This document shows positions 38,601 through 48,124 of a stretch of DNA of 64,000 bases, piece by piece; within the stretch, counting starts at the first letter, position 1; the number at the start of each line of letters is the position of its first letter. The notes beneath the pieces are model-generated. The model saw only the letters and a program-made list of their open reading frames with translations. It searched no databases and was not told the DNA's origin. The stretch covers positions 7,767,501 through 7,831,500 of the forward strand of contig OW203985.1 of the NCBI GenBank assembly GCA_934047225.1. The letters are read 5' to 3'. This DNA comes from Ypsolopha sequella. Taxonomy: Eukaryota > Arthropoda > Insecta > Lepidoptera > Ypsolophidae. The position numbers and the translations under genes are program-made.

Positions 38601-41600
38601 TCCTGGGGGGGCCGGGGCTGCGGCTCCTCTTGAGCTGAATCCAACGGCAGCCTGGCTATCTTGAACACAGGTCGTCGCAGATTTCCATGAGCTGTGTCCA
38701 GATCCACAACTCGTATCACTCCATCCTTGCCAGGTATCGTGCGGAGAATTCTTCCCAACTTCCATTGGAGCGGAGGCAGGTCATCCTCTTTGATGAGGAC
38801 CAGTTCACCCACTTGAGGAGGGGAAGAAGGGGAGAGCCATTTGGAGCGGGTTTGCAGGGTATGGAGGTAGGATCTGGACCAGAGAGTCCAAAAGCGCTGA
38901 GAGAGCGCTTGAATGAGTTGAAACCGTTTAAGAGCAGATATGGGTCTGTCGTCAAAAGACTGCTCAGGTAGAGCGGTGAGCGGACGACCAATAATGAAAT
39001 GTCCGGCCGTGAGAGGTTCAAAGTCCGTAGGGTCGGATGAAATTGGGCAGAGGGGTCTTGAATTGAGTACAGCCTCAATTCGAGCCAAAAGAGTAGAGAA
39101 TTCCTCAAAAGTGAGGTGCTGTTCACCTATCACACGATAAAGTAGTTGCTTGGTGGATTTTACGTTTATTTCGTGCAGTGCGCCGAACCAAGGCCCTTTA
39201 GGCGGGTTCAGTAACCAAGTTATGTGCTGATTCGCGAGCTTGTGAGTGATTGCATCATTGTTTGACCTGAGGAAGTTCTGAACTTCAATGAGTTGATTCC
39301 TAGCACCTACATAGTTTGTGCCGCAGTCTGAACGAATGAGAACCGGAGTACCGCGACGTGAGATAAAACGTTGCAATGCCGCAAAGAACGCTTCCGTTGA
39401 GAGTGCAGAGACTGGTTCCAAATGAACCGCCTTTGTTGCGAGGCAAACGAAAATACAAAAGTACGCTTTAATGAGTTTCGCGTTCCGCAACGTGCTGGAT
39501 TTAACGAAGAAGTGGCCAGCAAAGTCCGTCGTGACGTGACTAAAAACTGGCTGAGGAGTAACTCTGTCTGCTGGGAGATCAGCCATGAGCGGAGCCTTAG
39601 GCTGAGCGCGGCACCGGAAACATCTAATACATTTAAACACGCGGTGTCTAATAATACGACGAGCGGACAGAATCCAGTACTGCTGGCGTAATATGGCGTG
39701 TAATGTGTCAGCTCCAGGGTGGCAGTGTATTGTGTGATAGTGATCTATAATGAGATCTACGAGCGGACTGGAGCTGGGTAGAATGAGTGGGTGTTGAGCG
39801 TCATACCTAATTGACGCGTGAGAGAGACGACCACCGACTCTCAAGAGGCCGTCCTTTATGAAGGGCGAGAGACGCTGGAGCCGAACGGGACAAACTTTAT
39901 CAGTCTGGATACGATTAATGTCTTCAGCAAACTCATTGTGCTGAACAGAGCGGACCCAGTGCAACAGAGCGTCCCTGCGTTCACTAGCTGTCAACGGACC
40001 AGAGCGCCGTGCATCTGGGCTGTGCCGACAATTGAATATGAACCTTTTAATACAAGCCGTCACTCCGACGAGCTTATCAAGTGAGCTGTAGCGAGTGAGC
40101 AAGTCCAGATCGATATCTGGGACTGCTATGTGTGCTGGTACCTTTTTGGGCTTAAGGCCTGGGAGAGCATGATGGCCTAGAGCGGGTGGCATCTTGGGCC
40201 AAGTGCAGGTAGGTTCTTTGAGCCAACTGGGTGACCACCAAAGGTCATGAAGTGAGAGAGATTGGGCAGACATGCCTCTGCTTGCACAGTCAGCAGGGTT
40301 GAGATTCGTGGGCACATGCCTCCACGTATGGCTAGTTGAAATAGCTGTGATCTTAGCCACTCGATTGGCCTCGAAAGTCTGTAATCGGTGAGGTGGGGTA
40401 TTGAGCCATGCCAACACTATTGTGCTATCTGACCAGCATGTGTGTGTTTGAATGTCTATATGAGCTGACAATTGGGCTGACACTCGAGTCATGAGCTGAG
40501 ATAAAAGAGTCGCGGCTGACAACTCCAATTTCGGGATTGAGAGACGAGTCTTTATGGGTGCGACCTTGGACTTGCCAATGATTAGGTGTACATTGACATG
40601 TCCAGTGATATTGCGCTCATGAAGGTAGATAGCGGCACCAAAGCCAGCCTCTGATGCGTCCGCGAACCCGTGAAGTGAGTAAGTAGACGTGGGCTTGTAC
40701 TTACAAATGTGCCGAGGTAAACGGAGGTTTGAGAGCTGAGGAAGATCCTCTGAGATGTGTTGCCACTCTGTGTGGACTTCTTCAGAGATAGGCTCATCCC
40801 ATCCTATTTTCAGAAGCCAAAGCTTCTGGAGAAGAATCTTTGCGCGGAAGATGACTGGAGTGACCCAGCCATTGGGGTCATAGAGAGACGCTACTGTACT
40901 GAGAATGGAGCGCTTTGTGACTTGAGCATGAGTGGGCAGAGAAATGCGATAAGTGAACTCATCAGTTTGAGGAATCCACTGTATTCCCAGAACCTTAATG
41001 GAATTAGAGTCGGGACTGAAGTCAAAGTCCTTGGGCATGTCGCACTGGTCATCTGGGAACCGTTCAAGGAGCTGAGGCGAGTTGGAGGTCCATTTACTGA
41101 GCTGAAAGCCACCTAGGGCGAGTAACTCGATCAGTTCGCTTTGGAGCGACTGAGCAGATTCTACAGAATCTGCACCTGAGAGAATGTCGTCCACAAATAT
41201 TGATTTGCGGAGGACCTGAGCAGCGTGGGGGTAGCGATGACCTTCGTCATCAGCCAATTGGAGTAAAGTGCGGATGGCATGGTATGGGCTGGACCTTAAT
41301 CCATATGTGACGGTATTAAGGGCATACGTGAGCAGGGGCTGGTCGGGTGAAGACCGCCAGAGAATGAGTTGAAAACGTCTTTGCTCTGGGTGAATGAGTA
41401 TATTTCGGAACATCATTCGGATGTCTGTGCTGAAAACTTGTGAGTGGATCCTGAAGGACATGATAATGTCAACAATATCTTGCTGAAGAGCCGGACCTGT
41501 ATGAAGACAATCATTTAGATTGACGCCGTTTGAGCTCTTACAACTTCCGTCAAACACACAGCGCAACTTTTCTGATCCTGGCTTGAATATGCCATGATGT

Positions 41601-42592
41601 GGGATATAGAAATGGGATTTATGAGCAAAGGTATTGGGGTGACACGGCGACATATGTCCCAATTTTATGTAATCTGACATGAATTCTACGTATTTCGAGC
41701 GGAAGGGCGGGTTCGCTTGCAGCTTCTTCTCTAAGTTGAGAAACCTGCGCAGAGCAATAGCGTGAGTGGAACCTAATGTCGGCGCGTTGTGTAGAAAGGG
41801 CAGTGTAACCACATATTGACCTGATGGTTCACGAGTAGTTGTGGTGCGGAAAATGTCCTCACACTGATCCTCTAATGGGCTGGTATGCTTGTAGGTTTGG
41901 GGTTCCTCAGATTCCCAAAACCTCTCAAGACTTTTGTGAATGTCATGAGTGGAATGCTCTGAGTCCGTGTGAGAGCCGACAATGTGAACGGAATTGACCT
42001 GATTCGTGGGTGAGGTGTGTAAATTTTCGAAAGGTCCAATCAACGTAAAATCAAATATCGTGCCGAAGGCTATAGGCTTGCCAGGGCCGAGCGAAACCTT
42101 GGTTCCGTCTAACACTTGACCAAGAATGTCAGATCCTAGTATTAGATCAACCGGAGCTGGTGTGTGATATTCTCGATCAGCAAGAGGAATCGGTGGGTGA
42201 CCTGTTAACTGAGCGAGATCTGGAACCTTTTCCAACGGTAGGTACCCAGTTACGTTCTTCAATATATGGGCTGTGGCCGTGATCATAGGTGTGTCACGGT
42301 GAGTAGGTCGGCATACAATTGTGATTGATGCCTTTGAGTTTTGTGTGTGCTGATTTCCAACTCCTGCGATTTTTAGACATGTATGTTTTGATGGTAAATT
42401 TAAAACTGTGGCCATGCGCTGAGAACAAAGAGTTAGCATACTTCCACAGTCTAACAGTGCTCGTGCTGAGTGAAATTGACCATGTACGTCTGCTATTTTA
42501 AGTGAGACGGTTGGCAACAAAATTGGTGTGTTAGTGACGTTCACTACACGTTGTGCGGAGTTACAGGAATCTTCTGTTGGAGTTGAAGTCAT
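38558..42592 (-). CDS. BEL/Pao pol polyprotein
   Basis: 1,344 residues from the first Met at 42592, though the frame is open up to the gag stop at 42715 and pol is probably made as a gag-pol readthrough product. Aspartic protease has DCG at 48-50 instead of the usual DSG/DTG. Reverse transcriptase has FVDD (466-469). RNase H has HGFADASEAGFGA. Integrase has a zinc-binding HCHPG/CIRC region and catalytic D1023 (TTDFAG), D1089 (RSDCGTN) and E1141 (LHEINVKS). A DUF5641-type C-terminal domain (GELVLIKEDDLPP, KIARLP) follows. It would process gag, copy the RNA and insert the DNA. The stop lies within the 3' LTR. No internal stops or frameshifts are seen. Confidence 0.92.
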   Translation of the reverse strand: MTSTPTEDSCNSAQRVVNVTNTPILLPTVSLKIADVHGQFHSARALLDCGSMLTLCSQRMATVLNLPSKHTCLKIAGVGNQHTQNSKASITIVCRPTHRDTPMITATAHILKNVTGYLPLEKVPDLAQLTGHPPIPLADREYHTPAPVDLILGSDILGQVLDGTKVSLGPGKPIAFGTIFDFTLIGPFENLHTSPTNQVNSVHIVGSHTDSEHSTHDIHKSLERFWESEEPQTYKHTSPLEDQCEDIFRTTTTREPSGQYVVTLPFLHNAPTLGSTHAIALRRFLNLEKKLQANPPFRSKYVEFMSDYIKLGHMSPCHPNTFAHKSHFYIPHHGIFKPGSEKLRCVFDGSCKSSNGVNLNDCLHTGPALQQDIVDIIMSFRIHSQVFSTDIRMMFRNILIHPEQRRFQLILWRSSPDQPLLTYALNTVTYGLRSSPYHAIRTLLQLADDEGHRYPHAAQVLRKSIFVDDILSGADSVESAQSLQSELIELLALGGFQLSKWTSNSPQLLERFPDDQCDMPKDFDFSPDSNSIKVLGIQWIPQTDEFTYRISLPTHAQVTKRSILSTVASLYDPNGWVTPVIFRAKILLQKLWLLKIGWDEPISEEVHTEWQHISEDLPQLSNLRLPRHICKYKPTSTYSLHGFADASEAGFGAAIYLHERNITGHVNVHLIIGKSKVAPIKTRLSIPKLELSAATLLSQLMTRVSAQLSAHIDIQTHTCWSDSTIVLAWLNTPPHRLQTFEANRVAKITAISTSHTWRHVPTNLNPADCASRGMSAQSLSLHDLWWSPSWLKEPTCTWPKMPPALGHHALPGLKPKKVPAHIAVPDIDLDLLTRYSSLDKLVGVTACIKRFIFNCRHSPDARRSGPLTASERRDALLHWVRSVQHNEFAEDINRIQTDKVCPVRLQRLSPFIKDGLLRVGGRLSHASIRYDAQHPLILPSSSPLVDLIIDHYHTIHCHPGADTLHAILRQQYWILSARRIIRHRVFKCIRCFRCRAQPKAPLMADLPADRVTPQPVFSHVTTDFAGHFFVKSSTLRNAKLIKAYFCIFVCLATKAVHLEPVSALSTEAFFAALQRFISRRGTPVLIRSDCGTNYVGARNQLIEVQNFLRSNNDAITHKLANQHITWLLNPPKGPWFGALHEINVKSTKQLLYRVIGEQHLTFEEFSTLLARIEAVLNSRPLCPISSDPTDFEPLTAGHFIIGRPLTALPEQSFDDRPISALKRFQLIQALSQRFWTLWSRSYLHTLQTRSKWLSPSSPPQVGELVLIKEDDLPPLQWKLGRILRTIPGKDGVIRVVDLDTAHGNLRRPVFKIARLPLDSAQEEPQPRPPQDVHATLRYQHDVRT

Positions 42593-42712
42593 TGAGTGAA
42601 AATGAACTGAGTGTGTATGTGCTGATTGAGTGTGTGATGAGTGTGCTGAGTGTGCTGAGTGTGCTGAGTGCTGGTCGTCCTCGCCTTCATAGTGCTCTGT
42701 TATTGTAGGTAG
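42593..42712 (-). other. Open linker between gag stop and pol Met, His/Ser repeats
   Basis: Forty in-frame codons with no stop. They encode an acidic patch (HYEGEDDQ) then a HSA-type repeat derived from tandem CTGAGTGTG units at about 42641-42670. The open frame supports readthrough, not independent initiation, since an internal start would not need it preserved. Confidence 0.75.
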
Positions 42713-42730
42713 TCATTGTTGACTACCTAC
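42705..42730 (-). promoter_or_regulatory. Hairpin-embedded UGA-CUA at the gag-pol junction
   Basis: Arms 42705-42715 and 42720-42730 are perfect 11-bp complements with a four-base loop. On the sense strand the gag stop UGA is the first three bases of the 3' arm and is followed by CUA. UGA-CUA is the classic readthrough context of some viral and cellular genes. Gag and pol are in the same frame across it. Confidence 0.7.
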
Positions 42731-44281
42731 CCGAGACCTACTTGGCGATCGCGATTGAGTGGGCGAGTTGGGATGGGACGTATATGCCTGTGTAGCATGT
42801 GCCGAATGGTATTGAGGCTCATGCGCTGAGCGCTGTCTGGGCTGCTCACGTAGAGACGGAGGCAACAAATGAGCAGATGAGCGTGTCGGAGACATGGCCC
42901 CATGGCGATGCAGTGAAGTATGGTGGTCAGACCGCCCACACTCCTTGCATGCACGTGTAGACCTGCACTCGTTCTCATAATGAGGACCCAAACAGCGTCG
43001 GCACCGGTTGCGTGCGTTCACAAAGTCCCACCGACCTTGAACCGGTTGGTTATTAAATCCTGGGCATGCGATGAGTTTGTGTCCCCTATTCCTGCAGTAT
43101 GGGCATGGCATACCACCAGTAGGGGAAGAAGGTTGAGCCGAATAATCGTGTCGGCGAGTGGGTGATGGGGATGATCGGGCCGAGTAAACTGGCGCTGTCT
43201 CAAATGCCATAAATGGTTGACGAATAGGACGGGGGGAGCGATTGTCCTGCCGAGGAGCTATGGGGCGGAACTCTTGATGAGCCTGGTAGGGCTGACGTGG
43301 AGTACCTCGAGTGGGCTGAAGCAGCTTATTGAGCTGAGCGAGCCTTTCTGACGGGCCGAGCCGTGCTGAAGAAGGAGCCTCCTGTGACGCAAGGAACGAT
43401 GACTCATTCTCCTTGCAGCGTGCGTGCTCTTCCAGAAACTCAATGAGGTTCTTGAGCGTGGGCAGAGTTGCACGAGATCCGTACTTCCGCTCGAAAAGAG
43501 TGCGGAGCTCGCCTTGTAGTTTTCGCACCACCATTGACACGAAAACATAGTCAGAATCCTTCATGGGCAGATCCAGATTGCGGAGAGCGCTTTGCGCTGA
43601 GATAAGCGGAATTAAGAATGATGTGCGGATATCCGATCGCATGTGGATGTGCGGAAGGTTCATTATAATGTCCACAAACCGGTCAATGAGTACACGACGA
43701 TTGTCGTAACGCTTGGTTAGAATTTCCATGGCTATGGGATAATTCTCGTTGGTAGGGTAGAGGTGTTTCACCATATCATGTGCCTCACCCTTTAGGGCGC
43801 CTAACAAGTAATGCAGTTTGACAGCATCCGAGACTGTAGCCATCTCACTGACGAGGCTCCTAAAAACGGCAATAAATGAGGGCCATTCTTCAACATTCGA
43901 ATGAAACTCCGGTATGGGTATTTTTGGTAAAACACCAACGGGTGTACCTGAGCTGAGGGGTTGCGTCTTGTCCGGAAGGGCTGATTTTACTTTTAAATTT
44001 TCGAATGCTACTAGTATAGCATCATAATTGCTAAGTGCCGACTGAAAATTTTTTGTGTAGTTTGCCTCAGTTTCGTCGGACAAATCCTCATCGTCAAGGA
44101 TCTCATAATATACGTTTTCCAGCTTAGTTTTAACGCTTTGTATGTTTGCGTAACGAGCGGTGAAGTCCGCCACAGAATAAGTTTTTCTGTCGCCTGCCTC
44201 TACCGCCTCACCGATCTCCTTTAACAGAGTTATCGCCTTTACGGCCTCACGAAACATCGCGGCTTGTGATTTCGAAGGCAT
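42713..44281 (-). CDS. BEL/Pao gag protein
   Basis: 522 residues, ending in UGA. The N-terminal third is helical and charged. Residues about 115-260 match the DUF1759 gag domain (IPEFHSNVEEWPSFIAVFRS, LHYLLGALKGEAHDMV). A Pro/Ser/Arg-rich stretch follows, then zinc knuckles CPYCRNRGHKLIAC (393-406) and CRRCLGPHYENEC (427-439), and a third Cys/His cluster from C445 (CKECGRSDHH). It ends in an RS-rich tail. It forms the particle and binds RNA. The start at 44281 is the first ATG after the leader, and pol continues in the same frame after the stop. Confidence 0.9.
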   Translation of the reverse strand: MPSKSQAAMFREAVKAITLLKEIGEAVEAGDRKTYSVADFTARYANIQSVKTKLENVYYEILDDEDLSDETEANYTKNFQSALSNYDAILVAFENLKVKSALPDKTQPLSSGTPVGVLPKIPIPEFHSNVEEWPSFIAVFRSLVSEMATVSDAVKLHYLLGALKGEAHDMVKHLYPTNENYPIAMEILTKRYDNRRVLIDRFVDIIMNLPHIHMRSDIRTSFLIPLISAQSALRNLDLPMKDSDYVFVSMVVRKLQGELRTLFERKYGSRATLPTLKNLIEFLEEHARCKENESSFLASQEAPSSARLGPSERLAQLNKLLQPTRGTPRQPYQAHQEFRPIAPRQDNRSPRPIRQPFMAFETAPVYSARSSPSPTRRHDYSAQPSSPTGGMPCPYCRNRGHKLIACPGFNNQPVQGRWDFVNARNRCRRCLGPHYENECRSTRACKECGRSDHHTSLHRHGAMSPTRSSAHLLPPSLREQPRQRSAHEPQYHSAHATQAYTSHPNSPTQSRSPSRSRVGSQQ

Positions 44282-45519
44282 TTTAATCTTGTTAAAGTAG
44301 GTGGTTGATTACTAAGATAAAATACTCAACGAGTTTGAGCTAAACTATAAGAGCGGACGTACAACTAAAACAATTGATGAGATCGATGAATAGAGCTGAG
44401 ATACTTGCGCGGATGAAGTAACAATGACTATGTTCAAATGGAACACGGAACTCTTAAGTAAACACGACAGAGAAAAAAAAAAAAAAAAATTTTTTTTTTT
44501 TTAACAACCTGTATATGAGCTGATAAACCAACGTGGAACACCCTATATGTGTATCACAAACAACAAGATCAGAGATGAGAAGAGAAAAAAAAAACAAATT
44601 GTTTACTATATTGTGCTATATATATATACCCGGGTAAAAAAGCAGACAATAACACAAATAAACGGTCCGGCAATATATTACTGCGACGTGAGATTACCGC
44701 AACACAAAAATATCGAAAAGGGCTGATGAACCTGTTCACTTTTATGTTATTTGCCTTGAAATCACGTGCCGACAATACGCTTTGGTTCTTGTTTAGACGA
44801 AAGTACCTTTACAACAACAACATAAGTCGTCGAACATTCTATTTATAGAATAAAATATCTACCTACTGCTTTGAGAGCGAAAACAAACAAAGAATGTGTT
44901 TACCTGGCAGAAATCGGATCTAAATGAGCGGACAATCAAATGATGCAGATCAAGCTTTGGTAACGTAATAATTCGTAAACGTAAACGTTCGTTACGTAAT
45001 AACTTATGTATACGTGGGTTTTACGTATGTGCACGAAATAAAGCAAATACTCGCACCGAAAAAATATCTCGCAAAATCTCGTAAAATTTGGGTTTAATAA
45101 AGAAGTATAGTGGACTGTAATAAACAATTGGGCTGAATGAATATACTTATGTTATCTGAGCTGAATAATAATTACAACCGTGATGAAAATGAGTTATTCT
45201 GTAAAGGGGCGTGGGGGGGTCGGTTCTAACCGATAAATGGAATGTTCCAGGCGGCGGTTCAAATTATCTACCCGCGATAGGTATTCGAAACCACAAAAAA
45301 TTTTTTGCCGGGAAAGGGGGCAAAATATGTAACCTGGTGAAAATGGACTGTAGTAAATCGACGGGGGCTGGTTCAAACAAAGTTACGGGCCGGCGGGGGG
45401 GAGGCGGGGGGTGATATAAACCAAAAATTTTCCGCTCGACGGACCAAAATTTTTCTTGTATTGAAAATGGACTGTAGGGGCTGAAAAGGGGCTGGTTCTA
45501 ACGGTTCGAAGGGCCAAAA
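44282..45519 (-). promoter_or_regulatory. BEL/Pao 5' leader with candidate primer-binding site
   Basis: A 1.2-kb untranslated leader. On the sense strand, TGGCCCTTCGAACCG begins three bases after the 5' LTR, where BEL/Pao primer sites lie; the donor tRNA was not identified. The LTR-proximal 300 bp is G-rich on the plus strand with repeated words (GAAAATGGACTGTA at about 45341 and 45461; GGCTGGTTC twice). An A-run followed by a T-run lies at 44467-44502. Small frames here are unsupported. Confidence 0.6.
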
Positions 45520-45966
45520 TGTAATCGCGGGATTACAGAAACTGCAGGGCGGATGGGATTTGACACAGGAGAATTGTGGAAACAATGTGGGTGCACTGAC
45601 TGACCTGTGTTATATGTTGTTCTTGGTGTTTTCGGTGAGCCGACGAAACGCGCCGCGTGTCGTCTCCCCTCGTTGAGCTGATTAATGCTGGCACTTTGGG
45701 CAGTGATGAGCTGGATGTCTTGAAGTATTACACAGCACTTATATGTTCACAAGACACGGTGAATACGCGAGATTGTTTGTATCGGCGGCACGAATGTTTA
45801 TACACGTGTGTCGTTCTCTCGAGAGTTCGGACGCAACAGAATGAAGCCAGCGCCCGCGCGCGCCTCGACCGGCGCGCGGCGGGGAGGGGGTGGTCGTTCG
45901 CGCATGCGCACGCGAATGACACGTCATGTTCTAACGTCATGCTGGTAACGTAGTGTAGCGTGAACA
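45520..45966 (-). repeat. BEL/Pao 5' LTR
   Basis: Same length and apparently same sequence as 38154-38600. It holds the promoter in element orientation; no TATA box could be assigned confidently. Followed by the GTGTA duplication at 45967-45971. Confidence 0.93.
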
Positions 45967-46054
45967 GTGTATATGCGTTTGTGCGTTTCACTTTTGATGA
46001 TAGTTATCATACTAGTACTTTGGATGCACTAGTATGATAATTTAAGTATTAATA

Positions 46055-46335
46055 TTTTGATTTGTCATGCGCTCTAATGATTTTGTAATTTGTAATGAAC
46101 TCTAATAACATTTTGATTTGTAATGCGCTCTAATGATATTGTAATTTGTAATGAACTCTAATAGTATTTTGATTTGTAATGCGCTCTAATGATATTATAA
46201 CTTGTAATGAACTCTAATAATATTTTGATTTGTAATGCGCTCTAATATTATTGTAATTTGTAAAGCGCTCTAATCATATTTTGATTTGTATTGCGCTCTA
46301 GTAATATTTAAATTTGTAATGCGTTGTAATATTTT
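46055..46335 (+). repeat. Minisatellite of about 30-bp units
   Basis: Around nine diverged head-to-tail units of the type TTTGTAATGCGCTCTAATGA, alternating between GCGCTCTAAT and GAACTCTAAT versions, so a 60-bp higher-order period is also visible in the first half. Confidence 0.8.
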
Positions 46336-46378
46336 CTCATATTATTAAAACTCGCGTGAGCTGGCATACTAAATTACT

Positions 46379-46593
46379 ATTACATGCAGCTTTAACACTC
46401 GTGTGATTTTTGATGACAGGAGCCAACCGTTTCACCGATACAATTTCGGCATTATCAAGGCGAGTGTCGTTCTTAGGACGACGAGGCGTCGTTTGCCGTT
46501 GTTGTCAAACGGGTACTAATAATGCCAAAAATGTGTTGGTGAATTGGTTGGCATATAGTCAACACCAATCACGCGTGAGTGTTAAAGCCACAT
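46379..46593. repeat. Foldback element related to 55951-56061
   Basis: TTACATGCAGCTTTAACACTC is mirrored by GAGTGTTAAAGCCACATGTAA, and TTCACCGATACAATTTCGGC by GCCAAAAATGTGTTGGTGAA. The centre has GTCGTTCTTAGGACGACGAG. The terminal words (ACACTC then CGTG or GTG) recur in the hairpin at 55951. Confidence 0.55.
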
Positions 46594-46760
46594 GTAATAA
46601 TAACTTAATATTTTTTTCCATGTGTAACGCACTCTAACAATGTTTTAAAGGTTGTCAAAGTACATTTGTTTAAGTATTTTAAGTGCAAATAAACCCATTG
46701 CTTTTCTTACGGCATACAATCACAAAATAGATACTACCAGAAGGCCGACTCCATCCAACG

Positions 46761-46893
46761 AGCGAAAACAGACGCACACATGCATAGACGCGTACGTATG
46801 ATGATCTCGGCAGAATTTCGTATTGGCATTCGACCGACTTCATCCGAGATCGTCCTACGCACGTGTCTATGTATGCGTGCGCCTGTTTTCGCT
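46761..46893. repeat. Foldback hairpin, 50-bp arms
   Basis: 46761-46810 and 46844-46893 are inverted copies (AGCGAAAACAG... and ...CTGTTTTCGCT) with about eight mismatches, mostly transitions, around a 33-base spacer. It resembles an ageing foldback MITE. Confidence 0.7.
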
Positions 46894-47935
46894 AGTTATG
46901 CGGAGTAAACATTCTGTAAGTGGTTATTTTGTGGTACAACCACAGAACTATTCATAAGGAACAACGGACGCTTGAGGGTCAAACTACAATATAATGTTTA
47001 ACAAAATATCTACACAGAATTCGGTTCTCAGGTTGATAAAGCAACATAATTATAAAATATAACAAGTTTAATTTCAGTTAGAAGTATTCATTAGAATTTG
47101 GTTCACTGAACTTTGAACAACAAAAGTTGAATTTCTTAATTTAAAGAGCAAGTTTTCTTTTTAACTTAAAATTAACTACCCGTGTTTTATTTCAAAACTT
47201 TCGAGACAATTGTGGATAAATTGTAAGTATAACATGCCATACTTGTAAGTATTCTAATTACTAATGTGAATATAATTACCACTAATTACAATCAAGCAAC
47301 TCGTTAATTAAATTTGTTCAAAAACTATTCATTTTTTTCGATGACATTTTCAAGGGATCTTTGCGAATTGAAGCTTTAGCAGTATTATGGATCATTTTGT
47401 AATGAATTATAGTGAAATGCTTTTTTTATATAAAATCTAACTATGTTAAGAGTTTTCTGAGCAATTTAAAGTGAAATCCCTAGGAAAGGAAAGGCGAGAT
47501 GGACTGTAGAGAAGGTGTCACAAAGAATAATAACTCAGGTGTCGACTTTAAAAAAATCTTATTCATTTTACATTATTACTAAGTAATAGGTATTTATCAT
47601 TATCCTTTACGAAAACTTGTTTTTTTTTTATTATTTCCTAGTTGTGAATCTAATGTTATAATAGTTTATTTTAGTGTTAAATCTCTGTTATCAAGAAAAG
47701 CAGAATGAATATATAGAATAAATAAATAAATATATAATGTTCAATTATAGTATTAATTTAAAATATAATAATTAAGATTTTGCTTAGGTATAACATGGAA
47801 ATTGATCGAACCGCCAAAAAGTGCAACCCCTATAGTAGTTTAAAAATCCATATGTTTTACTGTGCCCTTACTAATAATATAATTAATGTGTAATATTATT
47901 ATTTGATTATTATTAAACAATAGGTAGTCATGCGT
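46894..47935. other. No gene recognised
   Basis: Strongly AT-rich DNA, no coding region and no repeat pairing found by eye. Confidence 0.45.
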
Positions 47936-48124
47936 AACAAATAAATATTTTATTATTTCCATGGTTTACCATTTTTACAACTAACTATTATAATACAACT
48001 TGAAATTTTTAAACTTAAAAAATAACTAAAACTACTATAACATTAAAATGCCTAAAAAATAAATCTAATTAAGAAAAATGTACAATAATAATAATAATAG
48101 TACCAAACTTACCTGACATTTTAT

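Larger units (their letters stand above)
38154..45966 (-). mobile_element. BEL/Pao LTR retrotransposon, complete
   Basis: 7,813 bp, read on the minus strand, flanked by GTGTA at 38149-38153 and 45967-45971. Two 447-bp LTRs start TGTAATC and end GTGAACA on the plus strand, and both carry the same 98-codon incidental frame, so they are essentially identical. Gag (DUF1759 type, zinc knuckles) and pol (protease, reverse transcriptase, RNase H, integrase, DUF5641) are intact. They are in one reading frame separated by one UGA. Full-length frames and matched LTRs suggest a young, possibly competent element. Confidence 0.95.

Noticed and set aside
38687..41116. Plus-strand frames of 66-119 codons across the BEL/Pao pol region
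   Set aside because: Antisense shadows of the intact pol frame.
44467..44502. A-run then T-run as an engineered or terminator-like palindrome
   Set aside because: Simple homopolymer tracts in an untranslated leader; no evidence of function.
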